A stretch of DNA of 64,000 nucleotides. Origin: Bacillus sp. (in: firmicutes) (GTDB lineage Bacteria > Bacillota > Bacilli > Bacillales > Bacillaceae_J). Below, piece after piece: positions 28,770-37,880 of the stretch. Location of the stretch: NCBI GenBank assembly GCA_012842745.1, contig DUSF01000054.1, forward strand, positions 84,645-148,644, in the 5' to 3' direction. The stretch's first letter is position 1. Each line of letters begins with the position of its first letter. A model generated the notes under the pieces. That model did not search any database, was not told the origin of the DNA, and was given only the letters and a program-made list of their open reading frames with translations. The translations under genes were made by a program, and so were the position numbers.

Positions 28770-29312
28770 CTATTTGTTATGAACTAATATATCAAATGAG
28801 TTTCTCGTATGTTCAATCATGCTCTTTTTAGGAGCTTTAATTAAAATCATTAAATAAATAATGTCTGATACTGATAAGCCGATATTTATGGCAGCTATAA
28901 TTGAAAAATAATGCATAAATTGCGGATAAATAATGCTACAAAAAATTAAAGGACAAGTAATAAATACAGTTGGCGCTAGAATTGATGCTATTTTTATATT
29001 CCTAGGCAGCTGATGATTATATTGAATCGTGAAAATTGGCAAAAACCGCGAATTGAAATAAAATCTGACCTTTATTCTTTGTCCAGTTAACCAAGCGGGA
29101 ATTGCATGGCAAACAAGATGTATAGGAATTAACAATAGTAAACAAATTAAAAATAATAGCATGTAATCATCGTTTAAATGTGTGCTTTCATTTATAATAC
29201 TTAGTGGAACATACATCATGATGAAAGCAGGCAGCATAACGAACATTGAAACAACGATAAGTCGCTGATTGCCGAGATCACGAGATAGATTAATTGTTTT
29301 CCAACAATTCAT
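28770..29312 (-). CDS. yhaJ: YhaJ-like DUF3267 membrane protein
   Basis: 180 residues with four hydrophobic segments. The second contains HLVCHAIPAW, a degenerate version of the HExxH zinc-protease-like motif of DUF3267. Position between prsA and yhaI agrees with yhaJ. GAGGTG precedes ATG 29312. Because the Glu is missing, protease activity is unlikely. Confidence 0.75.
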   Translation of the reverse strand: MNCWKTINLSRDLGNQRLIVVSMFVMLPAFIMMYVPLSIINESTHLNDDYMLLFLICLLLLIPIHLVCHAIPAWLTGQRIKVRFYFNSRFLPIFTIQYNHQLPRNIKIASILAPTVFITCPLIFCSIIYPQFMHYFSIIAAINIGLSVSDIIYLMILIKAPKKSMIEHTRNSFDILVHNK

Positions 29313-29450
29313 TTACATTTACACCTCAAAAAAGGAATGATATGTACCCCGATGGATACTCAACTACTGTATTATGAATTGCTGTAAAAATCAATACTTG
29401 CATTGTAAAAAAAATTGTTAAATTAAAATCGTAAAGGATGTTGTTGGGAA

Positions 29451-29795
29451 ATGGGAGAGATAAAGAAACGGTTGAAAAAAATAGAATATCATCAAAGGTT
29501 ATTACTAGAGATGATTCAGACTCAAAATTTCCCGGTATACAGATTGATAGTAAAAAATGATTTATCAGAAGAGGAAGTTGAGGAGTTATTTAAACTATGC
29601 GATGACCTTACGATTCAGTATGAACAACAGAAAGAGGAGGGCTTTGTTTACTTTATGCCACTCCTCACACAGTTTATTAACTTGGTTAATAAAAAGTTAG
29701 ATCCAGAAGAGACTATTCATGCATTTCTGGAACAGAAAATGTATGTTACTTTGATGGAAGTCTTAAAAAAGACTTTAACAATTGCTCAAAAATAG
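29451..29795 (+). CDS. yhaI: YhaI, DUF1878 protein
   Basis: 114 residues, helical and charged: MGEIKKRLKKIEYHQRLLLE at the start and DLSEEEVEELFKLCDDL in the middle. Function unknown. It converges with scoC, the stops being only two bases apart, with no terminator between. Confidence 0.88.
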   Translation: MGEIKKRLKKIEYHQRLLLEMIQTQNFPVYRLIVKNDLSEEEVEELFKLCDDLTIQYEQQKEEGFVYFMPLLTQFINLVNKKLDPEETIHAFLEQKMYVTLMEVLKKTLTIAQK

Positions 29796-29797
29796 TT

Positions 29798-30403
29798 TTA
29801 GGTTTTGACAGGTTCTTTGTCGATTTCCTGTTCTTCATATACATTCTCTTTTTTTGTTAACCGACCATTTTCTTCAACAAATTCTTGATTAAGGTTTTCG
29901 AAGGAACGTTCAAAAATTTGCATGAAATCATCACCATAAATATTTCGCACGATACACATGAATTCAACCATTTCCGGGAATTTCCCGTAAAGTTCACGAA
30001 GTGGTAAAGCTGCTTTGTACGCATCGTATCCAGAAGCGTCATAGGCCTCCATTGACTTTAATAAAATTTGTTCGCCTTCTTCTGTTAATTCTACATATGT
30101 GTTTCGCTTGTCATCCTCTTTTTTTGAAAATTCCAACAAGCCTCTTTCTTCTAATTTCTTAGAAAAGTTGAAAGCTGTTGAGACGTGCATGACACCGAAT
30201 TTTGCAATTTCTGAAATAGATGCCCCCTTTAAATGGTACGCAATCCAAAGGATGTGGTGCTCATTTATGTTAAGGTCAAAAGGCTTAATCCATTGTTGCC
30301 AATCCTTTTCAACCGACTTCCATAGAGCTTTACTTAGTTGGGCGATTTTTTGGCTGAATAAAATGGCTTCTTTCATCGAATATTGAATGTCTTCACGTTT
30401 CAT
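29798..30403 (-). CDS. scoC: ScoC/Hpr, MarR-family transition-state repressor
   Basis: 201 residues. Represses exoprotease, sporulation and transport genes in B. subtilis. The winged helix-turn-helix lies at about residues 40-110 ([56 protein letters not shown]). The long C-terminal region typical of Hpr is present ([20 protein letters not shown]). ATG 30403. Confidence 0.95.
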   Translation of the reverse strand: MKREDIQYSMKEAILFSQKIAQLSKALWKSVEKDWQQWIKPFDLNINEHHILWIAYHLKGASISEIAKFGVMHVSTAFNFSKKLEERGLLEFSKKEDDKRNTYVELTEEGEQILLKSMEAYDASGYDAYKAALPLRELYGKFPEMVEFMCIVRNIYGDDFMQIFERSFENLNQEFVEENGRLTKKENVYEEQEIDKEPVKT

Positions 30404-30550
30404 TTAAAATCACCTACTTTCCTGAAATGATTATTCTAGAAATCTAATTTTATTATTCTATTATGCCAATAATTGAAAAAAAGATAAAGAGAATTTTTTG
30501 TTTAAATTCAGAAAATTGGTTAAACTTTTATAAATTTATTCCAAAAATTG

Positions 30551-30582
30551 AAAAAAGACAAGGTATTATGGCTACCCTTGTC
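30551..30582 (-). terminator. terminator of yhaH
   Basis: GACAAGG/CCTTGTC stem; on the minus strand it is followed by TTTTTTC. Confidence 0.8.
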
Positions 30583-30612
30583 CGATAAATTTTTTATTTA
30601 AGTTTAAAGTTT

Positions 30613-30969
30613 TTAAGCCTTCTTCATATTTTCGAGTTTTTGAATTGATTCTTCGATGCTTTTTAATTCATCCAAAATATTTGTCTTTTGTGGTTCAATT
30701 TCCTTTTTCCATGAATCAATTGATGTTTTTACATCCTTTGAAAAATCCTTTAAAATAAGCGCTCCTTCTTTTGAAGCTTGGACAACTTGATCTTTTAATT
30801 GAGTTGATTCTACTTTTAAGGAATTCAATGTTTCTTTTACCTTTTTACTGTTTGCACTGATTGTACTTTTAAGTTCATCGCCGCTTTTTGGTGCAACAAG
30901 AAGGGCAGTGGCTGCTCCAGCAAGACCACCAATAAACAAACCAAGGAATAACGATTTTCCTTTTGCCAT
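30613..30969 (-). CDS. yhaH: YhaH, YtxH-like protein
   Basis: 118 residues from ATG 30969 with GAGGAG upstream. A glycine-rich membrane segment with the YtxH motif (LFLGLFIGGLAGAATALLVA then PKSGDELKS) is followed by a coiled-coil tail. Such proteins are often stress- or sporulation-induced; its function is unknown. Confidence 0.88.
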   Translation of the reverse strand: MAKGKSLFLGLFIGGLAGAATALLVAPKSGDELKSTISANSKKVKETLNSLKVESTQLKDQVVQASKEGALILKDFSKDVKTSIDSWKKEIEPQKTNILDELKSIEESIQKLENMKKA

Positions 30970-31072
30970 AAATACCAACTCCTCTGCAATATTACTTTTA
31001 TTATAAAGTAAAATTTTTTTACAAGAAACCCTTATAACATGTGGATACAGCCAATAATATGGATTTTTTTAC

Positions 31073-31109
31073 AAAAAAGCCCTACCTCAATTTGCAATAG
31101 AGGCAGGGC
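31073..31109 (-). terminator. terminator of trpP
   Basis: GCCCTRCCTC/GAGGYAGGGC stem with a T-run on the minus strand. Confidence 0.9.
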
Positions 31110-31116
31110 ACTATTT

Positions 31117-31659
31117 TTAACCTTCGAAACTATTAGATCGCGGTACAGTGATTTTTGATCTTTTTAGGATGGCGGAAACGATTGGATAAATGACAATCAT
31201 GGCCACAGTATTAAAAACTGTAGTAGGTAAAACTACCGTTGTGAATAAAGCTAAGAATGATGCACCGCCGGGCAATCCAAAAAGAATCATCACTGAGCCA
31301 AGAAATACAGTTCCGCTAATCATTGTGCCAATGGCAGTTAAGACAGCTGCTGATGCAACAGATTGATTCAATTTTCTTACAGCAAGGAAAAGCCCAAAGA
31401 ATAAGAACGCTGTAATTGGTTTATCAATCATATTGGCAACTTGACCGCCTAGGAAATTAGTTGTTAGTGCTGATACGATGCCTGTTGCAATTGCTAAAAC
31501 AAAAACATTTTTCTTTTCTGGAAATAGCATGATTCCTAGAAACATCATCGTTAGAAGCATATCAGGTTTCATCCCGAAAAGAATAGGTGGCACTACAGCG
31601 TGTAAAACAGCTCCAATCCCAATTAACATTGCTAATGACACAAGTACTTTCGTATTCAT
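31117..31659 (-). CDS. trpP: TrpP, tryptophan transporter
   Basis: 180 residues with about six hydrophobic segments (VLVSLAMLIGIGAVLHAVVP, PDMLLTMMFLGIMLF, GLPGGASFLALFTTVVLP). It matches the TrpP (YhaG) tryptophan uptake protein by length and position next to serC. Its leader carries a regular series of NAG triplets covering the ribosome binding site, which supports TRAP control and hence the identification. Confidence 0.92.
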   Translation of the reverse strand: MNTKVLVSLAMLIGIGAVLHAVVPPILFGMKPDMLLTMMFLGIMLFPEKKNVFVLAIATGIVSALTTNFLGGQVANMIDKPITAFLFFGLFLAVRKLNQSVASAAVLTAIGTMISGTVFLGSVMILFGLPGGASFLALFTTVVLPTTVFNTVAMIVIYPIVSAILKRSKITVPRSNSFEG

Positions 31660-31661
31660 TT

Positions 31662-31695
31662 CTCATCTCTCCTCGTCTAATCTAAACTTTTTCTT
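31662..31695 (-). promoter_or_regulatory. TRAP-type NAG-repeat site over the trpP ribosome binding site
   Basis: On the minus strand seven triplets AAG, AAG, TAG, TAG, GAG, GAG, GAG lie at 31693-95, 87-89, 82-84, 77-79, 72-74, 67-69 and 62-64. Six are spaced by exactly two bases and one by three, and they end three bases from the ATG. TAG and GAG at 31716-18 and 31708-10 may extend the site. TRAP (MtrB) binds 9-11 such repeats when loaded with tryptophan; binding here would block ribosome access. Confidence 0.82.
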
Positions 31696-31771
31696 TCCAA
31701 TAGTGCCCTCATGACCTATTGCGAAAGTTATTATTATTTTATCAAATTTTTTAATTGTTTGGAAGGGTAAC

Positions 31772-32854
31772 TTAGTGCTTTGCTTTAAATGAAAGCATGT
31801 AATCACGTAAAGCTTCACAAGCTTCGATTGGAACCGCATTATAGATTGATGCGCGGCAGCCGCCAACAGAACGATGGCCGTTCAAACCAACGAAGCCAGC
31901 TTCTTTTGCACCTGCTAAAAATTCTTTTGAAAGCTCATCATTTGTCAGTGTAAACGTTACATTCATGTTTGAACGGCTGCCAGGCAGTGCATGCGCTGAG
32001 TAGAAGCCTTCACTTTCATCTATTGTATTGTACAGAATAGAAGCTTTTTGCTCGTTTATTTGTTGAATTTTCTCAACACCACCTAGCTCTTTTACCCAAT
32101 TCAGTACAAGAGAAAGCATGTAGATGCCGAATGTTGGCGGCGTATTGTATAGTGAATTGCTCTCTGTATGTGTACGATAATCAAGCATTGTTGCCAAGTT
32201 TTCAGGAATACGAGATAATAATTCCTTCTTCAGAATAACGACTGTTACACCTGATGGGCCAAGATTTTTCTGCGCCCCAGCGTAGATTAAAGAAAATTTC
32301 TCTACATCAAATGGGCGGCTTAAAATGTCGCTGGACATGTCGGCCATCACGTCGATGTTGCCGAATGAAGGGAAGTCAGCCCATTGTGTTCCGTAAATCG
32401 TATTATTTGATGTAATATGCAAATAAGCAGGGTTCTCACTAAGCTTAATTTCTTCAAAGCTTGGGATAGACTTATATTTTGACTCTTTTGTAGAAGCGGC
32501 AATATGCGTTTGACCTAGTTTTTTCGCTTCTTGTAAAGCCTTTTCCGACCATGAACCAGTTAAAACAAAGTTTGCAATTTGTCCTTCTTGTAAAAAATTC
32601 ATTGGGATCATTGAAAATTGCAAGCTCGCTCCACCTTGTAAAAAGAGCACATCATAGTTTTCTGGGATATTTAATAGCTTTTTCAAAGTTGCTTGTGCGT
32701 TATTATGGACTGCCTCATATTCTTTGCTGCGGTGGCTAAGCTCCATTACTGACATTCCAGATCCTTTGAAATCGATAAGTTCAGCTTGTGCTTTTTGAAG
32801 AACTTCTAAAGGTAATGCAGATGGGCCAGCGTTAAAATTATAAGCGTGTTTCAA
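31772..32854 (-). CDS. serC: phosphoserine aminotransferase
   Basis: PLP enzyme converting 3-phosphohydroxypyruvate to phosphoserine in serine synthesis. 360 residues, starting MKHAYNFNAGPSALPLEVLQ. Substrate and PLP regions visible: HRSKEYEAVHN, GGASLQFSMIPMNF, the lysine in YAGAQKNLGPSGVTVV, and GHRSVGGCRASIYNA. The start is TTG at 32854 with AGGAGG upstream. Confidence 0.96.
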   Translation of the reverse strand: MKHAYNFNAGPSALPLEVLQKAQAELIDFKGSGMSVMELSHRSKEYEAVHNNAQATLKKLLNIPENYDVLFLQGGASLQFSMIPMNFLQEGQIANFVLTGSWSEKALQEAKKLGQTHIAASTKESKYKSIPSFEEIKLSENPAYLHITSNNTIYGTQWADFPSFGNIDVMADMSSDILSRPFDVEKFSLIYAGAQKNLGPSGVTVVILKKELLSRIPENLATMLDYRTHTESNSLYNTPPTFGIYMLSLVLNWVKELGGVEKIQQINEQKASILYNTIDESEGFYSAHALPGSRSNMNVTFTLTNDELSKEFLAGAKEAGFVGLNGHRSVGGCRASIYNAVPIEACEALRDYMLSFKAKH

Positions 32855-32952
32855 TGTAAAATCCTCCTCAAAAATAAAATCACATTTTTAATACTATCCT
32901 AACACGTTTTCGTGCCTTCGGCGTATTTATTTTTTTAATATTCGACGATTTT

Positions 32953-33381
32953 TTATGATTTGACAATTCCATTTGAAATTTCTTTTGCTAAGTTTTGCAA
33001 ATCCTCACCTGTATATTCGCTTGCGTGGGATTTTAACACCGTGCCATAGCCGTCGCCTTTACCGTAACGAGGAATAATATGAAGGTGTAAGTGAAACACT
33101 TCTTGCCCGGCTTTTTCTCCGGAATTACTGACAAGATTCAAATCGTCAATTTTTAATTGGCTTTTTAAAGCATTTGTAATTTTAGGAACGACTGAAAACA
33201 GTTGTTCCGCTGTTTCTTTTGGCAAATCAAATAAGTTTTCATTATGCTTTTTTGGGATAAGTAATGTATGTCCTTTCGTTAATTGCGAAATATCTAAAAA
33301 AGCTAATACATTTTCATCTTCATATACTTTTGCTGAAGGAATTTCTCCATTGACAATTTTACAAAAAATACAATCTGACAT
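32953..33381 (-). CDS. hit: HIT-family protein Hit
   Basis: 142 residues from ATG 33381 (an in-frame TTG at 33393 is possible). A nucleotide hydrolase/transferase fold. Zinc-like MSDCIFCKIVNGEIPSAKVY at the start and the histidine triad HLHLHIIPR near residues 97-105. Position before ecsA matches B. subtilis hit. Confidence 0.95.
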   Translation of the reverse strand: MSDCIFCKIVNGEIPSAKVYEDENVLAFLDISQLTKGHTLLIPKKHNENLFDLPKETAEQLFSVVPKITNALKSQLKIDDLNLVSNSGEKAGQEVFHLHLHIIPRYGKGDGYGTVLKSHASEYTGEDLQNLAKEISNGIVKS

Positions 33382-33470
33382 AAATAAGCCCAACCTTTCA
33401 ATAGAAAATTTTTCTAATAAACATTATACAGAATTTTCGCTTCGTAAACCAAATATGATTGTAGGTACAC

Positions 33471-33507
33471 AAAAAAACAGGGCGTCTTAATGAGCGCCCT
33501 GTTTTTT
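33471..33507. terminator. terminator of hit (bidirectional)
   Basis: AAAAAACAGGGCG and CGCCCTGTTTTTT arms with a 10-base loop. Confidence 0.92.
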
Positions 33508-33551
33508 GAAGAGATTTGGGAGTTTGCTTTTTTGCGTCTAAAACTATAGTT

Positions 33552-33693
33552 TGTCTTTCACAGACACCTCATTTTCAAAGGAATAGTATCTAAATCAGTT
33601 ATATGCCGATCGTAGACACCTCATTTTCAAATGGATTTAAGTTTTATTCAGCTTATAAAGCAAATAAGTTGTCTTTCACAGACACCTCATTTC
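33552..33693. repeat. three imperfect repeats between hit and ecsA
   Basis: The core AGACACCTCATTT occurs at 33562, 33614 and 33680. Copies 1 and 3 share 24 bases beginning TTGTCTTTCACAGACACC, including a small hairpin TGTCT-N5-AGACA. Copies 1 and 2 share AGACACCTCATTTTCAAA. Core spacings are 52 and 66 bases. The pattern resembles a decayed CRISPR-like or hairpin repeat array, but there are no cas genes and only three copies. The rest of the 546-base gap 33382-33927 holds the hit terminator and the ecsA upstream region; I see no other gene. Confidence 0.65.
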
Positions 33694-33927
33694 GGATTAA
33701 AATGACGTTACTAAATCACCACTTAGATTGTTCATCGCCATCATCTCCCTCAAAATTAGGATTACTGCTACTAACTTGTTGAACTCCCCTCTTCGTTTAT
33801 TATGATAACCAGCAACGAGGAATCTATACATTTATTTTTTTAAAACTTGTCGGGATTTAAAAAGTATCTTGTCAATGGAAAATTTGCTAAAATTATGGTG
33901 ACTATGCTGTTAGAAAGGATAAGATCA

Positions 33928-34665
33928 ATGGCAAAATTACTTGAAGTTCATGATTTAACCGGCGGCTATACGAAAAAGCCTGTTATAGAAGAAGTAACAT
34001 TTGAAGTAAAGCCTGGTGAAATTGTAGCGCTGATTGGTTTGAATGGAGCTGGAAAAAGTACAACAATAAAGCATATTATTGGTTTGATGGAGCCGAAAAG
34101 TGGCTCTGTTAAGATTAATGGTGCGACTTTTAAAGAAAATCGTGATGGTTATCGCAAGCAATTTACATATATTCCAGAAACGCCGATTTTATATGATGAA
34201 TTAACTTTGTACGAGCATTTAGAACTTACAGCAATGGCTTACGGCCTTCAAAAAAACGAATTTGAAGAGAGACTTGAACCTTTACTAAAAGAATTTCGCA
34301 TGGAAAAGCGCTTGAAATGGTTTCCCGTTCATTTTTCTAAAGGAATGCGGCAAAAGGTGATGATTATGTGCGCCTTTCTTATTCATCCTAGTCTTTATAT
34401 TGTCGATGAGCCCTTTGTAGGTTTAGACCCAGTTGGCATTCAATCCTTTCTTACGATGATGGAAAAATCAAAGGAAAAGGGTGCTGGCATTTTAATGTCT
34501 ACTCATATTTTATCGACAGCAGAAAAATATTGTGACCGTTTTGTCATTCTTCACGATGGAAAAGTAAGAGCACAGGGAACGATGAATGATCTTCGCGAAC
34601 AATTTCAGCGCCAAGACGCTTCATTAGATGATCTTTATTTACAGTTAACGAGGGAAGATTCATGA
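33928..34665 (+). CDS. ecsA: EcsA, ABC transporter ATPase
   Basis: 245 residues from ATG 33928 (MAKLLEVHDLTGGYTKKPV), chosen by homology and by GAAAGGAT upstream. Walker A GLNGAGKST, signature HFSKGMRQKVM, Walker B LYIVDEPFVGLDP and the switch His in MSTHILSTAEK are intact. EcsAB influences secretion, competence and, in B. subtilis, intramembrane proteolysis by RasP. Overlaps ecsB by four bases. Confidence 0.96.
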   Translation: MAKLLEVHDLTGGYTKKPVIEEVTFEVKPGEIVALIGLNGAGKSTTIKHIIGLMEPKSGSVKINGATFKENRDGYRKQFTYIPETPILYDELTLYEHLELTAMAYGLQKNEFEERLEPLLKEFRMEKRLKWFPVHFSKGMRQKVMIMCAFLIHPSLYIVDEPFVGLDPVGIQSFLTMMEKSKEKGAGILMSTHILSTAEKYCDRFVILHDGKVRAQGTMNDLREQFQRQDASLDDLYLQLTREDS

Positions 34666-35891
34666 TTGATGCAAATAAGCTTTGGAAACAAAGATTTCAA
34701 TTATATTTGAAGGATACGAGACGGTATTTACGGTTGATTTTTAATGACCATTTAAAATTAGTATTGCTTTTTGCTGTTGGCGGTGGGGCTTATTATTATC
34801 AAAACTGGCTGAAAACACTGCCAGAAGATTTTCCAGCTGCTATCATTATTGCTTTGATTGCTGCAGTTTTTTTAACACAAAGCCCGATTCAAACCCTTTT
34901 AAAGGAAGCGGATTTAGTTTTTCTCTTACCTGTTGAAACGGAGTTAAAGCCCTATTTTAGAAGGTCAATCATGTATTCCTATATGATTCAATGTTATTTG
35001 CTTATTTTTGTGATTGCTGCCTTAGGGCCTTTATATTTACACCAGTCTGATACATCAATTCAGAAATTACTACTTATTATTGTTATATTGTTAATAGTAA
35101 AGGGAGTTAACATTATAACGAGGTGGAATATGCAATTTTCGACAGATAAAGGCTCCTTACTAACAGATCAAATCGTGCGCTATATAATCAATGTAGCATT
35201 CGTTTATTTTCTAATGTCCGGTGCTAATTGGATTTATCCATTAGGAATTGGAGTGTTAGTTTTTCTTTTAGCGTTTTATTTTTCTTTTGCTACTAAAGGT
35301 AGGGGGTTAAATTGGGAAGGACTCATTGAAATTGAAGCACATCGAATGATGACTTTTTATCGGATTGCCAATATGTTTACAGATGTTCCGAAGCTTAAGG
35401 AAAAGGTTAAGAGAAGAAGCTGGCTGAATTGGTTGACAAGCCGTCTTCCCTTTGAACAGCGGTCAACGTTTTCTTTTCTATATTATCGAACATTTTCGCG
35501 AACAAGTGATTATGTAGGTATTTATTTGCGATTACTTATCATTGGCAGCATTCTTCTTTATTTTCTGCCGTTAGGCTATAGTAAATTATTCGTGTTGCTG
35601 CTATTTGTGTACCTTTCAGGATTTCAATTGCTACCATTATACAGGCACCATTCTTTAAAAATTTGGATTGATTTATATCCTATTTCAACGGAAGTGCGCC
35701 GTGCGAATTTTTTACAAATGCTCTTTTCTTTACTGTTAGTAAAAAGCGTGTTCTTTTCGCTTGTTATCTTTTTTACAGGTGATTTGATTCTCGGCTTTAT
35801 CGCTGTTGGCGCAAGTTTTGTATTTACATACTTTTTTACGTTTTCCTATGTGAAAAAGAAATTGCTCAAGCAGGAAACATTATTCAATTAA
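34662..35891 (+). CDS. ecsB: EcsB, ABC transporter membrane subunit
   Basis: 409 residues with many hydrophobic segments (for example IIIALIAAVFLTQSPI, LLLIIVILLIVKGVNIITRW, YVGIYLRLLIIGSILLYFLP). It is the membrane partner of EcsA. The B. subtilis third gene ecsC is absent; a site-2 protease gene follows after 18 bases instead. Confidence 0.94.
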   Translation: MIDANKLWKQRFQLYLKDTRRYLRLIFNDHLKLVLLFAVGGGAYYYQNWLKTLPEDFPAAIIIALIAAVFLTQSPIQTLLKEADLVFLLPVETELKPYFRRSIMYSYMIQCYLLIFVIAALGPLYLHQSDTSIQKLLLIIVILLIVKGVNIITRWNMQFSTDKGSLLTDQIVRYIINVAFVYFLMSGANWIYPLGIGVLVFLLAFYFSFATKGRGLNWEGLIEIEAHRMMTFYRIANMFTDVPKLKEKVKRRSWLNWLTSRLPFEQRSTFSFLYYRTFSRTSDYVGIYLRLLIIGSILLYFLPLGYSKLFVLLLFVYLSGFQLLPLYRHHSLKIWIDLYPISTEVRRANFLQMLFSLLLVKSVFFSLVIFFTGDLILGFIAVGASFVFTYFFTFSYVKKKLLKQETLFN

Positions 35892-35909
35892 TAAAAAAAA
35901 TTCGTAAGG

Positions 35910-36587
35910 ATGAAAAAAATGGATCGTTTTTTAGCTTTTCCGTTAGAGCAAATACCTTTATTAATAATTGCACTTGCCATTGCTTTATCAGTTCATGAAT
36001 TTGCCCATGCTTATGTTGCCTATCGTTTTGGCGATCCAACCGCTAAAAATCAAGGCAGGTTAACTTTATCGCCATTAGCCCATTTAGATATTTTCGGAAC
36101 GATTATGATTTTGATTGCGGGGTTTGGCTGGGCCAAGCCTGTTCCTGTAAACCGTTTTTATTTTAAACAGCCGAGACTTGCAAGCGTCCTCGTTTCGCTT
36201 GCAGGACCATTTAGTAATTTACTGCTTGTCTTCATTGGGTTTATATTGTGGTATAGTTTAATGATGAGCGGAGTGTTTGCCGGGTTACCAAGCAATGTTA
36301 CTGAGACAATCTATCAGTTTTTTAATTTATTTATTTTATTGAATATTGTTTTATTTATTTTTAATTTAATGCCGTTTCCGCCCTTAGACGGTTATCGTGT
36401 GCTAGAAGACCTTTCGTCTCCCAATATAAGAGCGAAGCTGACACAGTACGAAAATTACGGAATTTTGATTTTGTTAATACTAGTTATTACACCGCTAAAT
36501 CAATATACGATTACGCCGGTTTTTCATAAAGTGATTCCTTTTGTTTTTACATCAGTGAAAGACATTTTTAATCATTTATTTAACTAG
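35910..36587 (+). CDS. site-2 (M50) zinc metalloprotease, YwhC-like
   Basis: 225 residues, polytopic. The zinc motif HEFAH is in SVHEFAHAYVAYRFGDPTAK; the second conserved motif is NLMPFPPLDGYRVLEDL. This is the short M50 form without a PDZ domain. It is directly downstream of ecsAB in the same direction, which suggests cotranscription and a functional tie, since EcsAB is known to affect an M50 protease (RasP) in B. subtilis. The substrate is unknown. Confidence 0.92.
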   Translation: MKKMDRFLAFPLEQIPLLIIALAIALSVHEFAHAYVAYRFGDPTAKNQGRLTLSPLAHLDIFGTIMILIAGFGWAKPVPVNRFYFKQPRLASVLVSLAGPFSNLLLVFIGFILWYSLMMSGVFAGLPSNVTETIYQFFNLFILLNIVLFIFNLMPFPPLDGYRVLEDLSSPNIRAKLTQYENYGILILLILVITPLNQYTITPVFHKVIPFVFTSVKDIFNHLFN

Positions 36588-36620
36588 AGTGGTTGGACAA
36601 TTAGAACATTTTATGACATA

Positions 36621-36650
36621 TTGGCATTGTATATATACATTAAATAATAT
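36621..36650 (+). promoter_or_regulatory. candidate sigma-A promoter of hemE
   Basis: TTGGCA, 18-base spacer, TAATAT, about 110 bases before hemE. Confidence 0.5.
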
Positions 36651-36761
36651 GTTAGGCTATAGTTGTAATTAGTGGCCAAAAAATATACATACAATAAGCA
36701 TGTTAACTGTTGCTATGAAATGCTAAAAAATAGAGGCAGTGGAAAGGTGAGGAACTAAATA

Positions 36762-37811
36762 ATGAGTAATCGCGTAATTAATGATACTTTATTAAGAGCG
36801 GCAAGAGGTGAAAAAACGGATTATGTACCGTGCTGGTATATGCGTCAGGCGGGACGTTCACAGCCGGAATACCGCGCTTTAAAGGAAAAGTATTCTTTAT
36901 TTGAAATTACCCATCAGCCTGAGCTATGTGCTTATGTAACAAAGCTACCAGTTGATCAATATAATGTTGACGCAGCTATCCTTTATAAAGATATTATGAC
37001 ACCACTTCCTGCCCTTGGTATCGATGTGGAGATAAAAGGTGGGATTGGACCTGTTATATCAAACCCAGTTCGTGGCATTGAAGATGTGGAAAGACTTGGG
37101 GAAATTAATCCCGAAGAAGATGTTCCATACGTACTAGATACGATTAAATTATTAGTAAACGAGCAATTGGATGTACCGTTAATTGGCTTTGCTGGTGCTC
37201 CTTTTACACTTGCAAGCTATATGATTGAAGGCGGACCTTCTAAAAATTATAATAAAACGAAAGCATTTATGTATTCACAGCCGGATGCTTGGTTTAAGCT
37301 AATGGACAAGCTAGCGGCGATGACAGTTACATATGTAAAAGCGCAAATCGATGCTGGCGCGAAGGCGATTCAAATTTTTGATTCCTGGGTAGGAGCGCTA
37401 AATGTGGCAGATTATCGCGTCTTTATTAAACCAGTGATGACAAGAATTTTTACAGAGCTTCGTGAAATGAATGTTCCATTAATTATGTTTGGTGTTGGCG
37501 CAAGCCATCTTGTTCATGAGTGGAATGATTTGCCATTAGATGTGGTTGGTTTAGATTGGCGATTACCGATTTCTGAAGCAAGAAGAATGGGCATTACAAA
37601 GACAGTTCAAGGAAATTTAGACCCAGCAATTTTACTTGCGCCATGGAATGTGATTGAAGAAAGAGCGAAAGAGATTCTTGATCAAGGAATGGCCCAGCCT
37701 GGCTACATTTTCAATCTTGGTCATGGTGTATTCCCAGATGTGCAAGTTGAAACATTAAAGAAATTAACAACATTCATTCATGAGTATTCAGCTGAAAAGC
37801 TAAGTAAATAG
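36762..37811 (+). CDS. hemE: uroporphyrinogen decarboxylase
   Basis: Converts uroporphyrinogen III to coproporphyrinogen III in haem synthesis. 349 residues. Signature regions: [19 protein letters not shown] (about 23-41), [16 protein letters not shown] and [10 protein letters not shown] near the end. First gene of hemE-hemH-hemY, as in B. subtilis. Confidence 0.98.
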   Translation: MSNRVINDTLLRAARGEKTDYVPCWYMRQAGRSQPEYRALKEKYSLFEITHQPELCAYVTKLPVDQYNVDAAILYKDIMTPLPALGIDVEIKGGIGPVISNPVRGIEDVERLGEINPEEDVPYVLDTIKLLVNEQLDVPLIGFAGAPFTLASYMIEGGPSKNYNKTKAFMYSQPDAWFKLMDKLAAMTVTYVKAQIDAGAKAIQIFDSWVGALNVADYRVFIKPVMTRIFTELREMNVPLIMFGVGASHLVHEWNDLPLDVVGLDWRLPISEARRMGITKTVQGNLDPAILLAPWNVIEERAKEILDQGMAQPGYIFNLGHGVFPDVQVETLKKLTTFIHEYSAEKLSK

Positions 37812-37824
37812 GGAATATGAAATT

Positions 37825-37857
37825 GAAAGGCTGACTTGTAGGAAGGAGTCAGCCTTT
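37825..37857 (+). terminator. hairpin between hemE and hemH
   Basis: AAAGGCTGACT/AGTCAGCCTTT stem with an 11-base loop in the 69-base gap. It lacks a long T-run, so it may attenuate or protect mRNA rather than fully terminate. Confidence 0.6.
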
Positions 37858-37880
37858 ACTGACTTATTAGAGGTGAGCGA

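Noticed and set aside
33552..33693. A true CRISPR array
   Set aside because: Only three diverged units, uneven spacing and no cas genes in the window.
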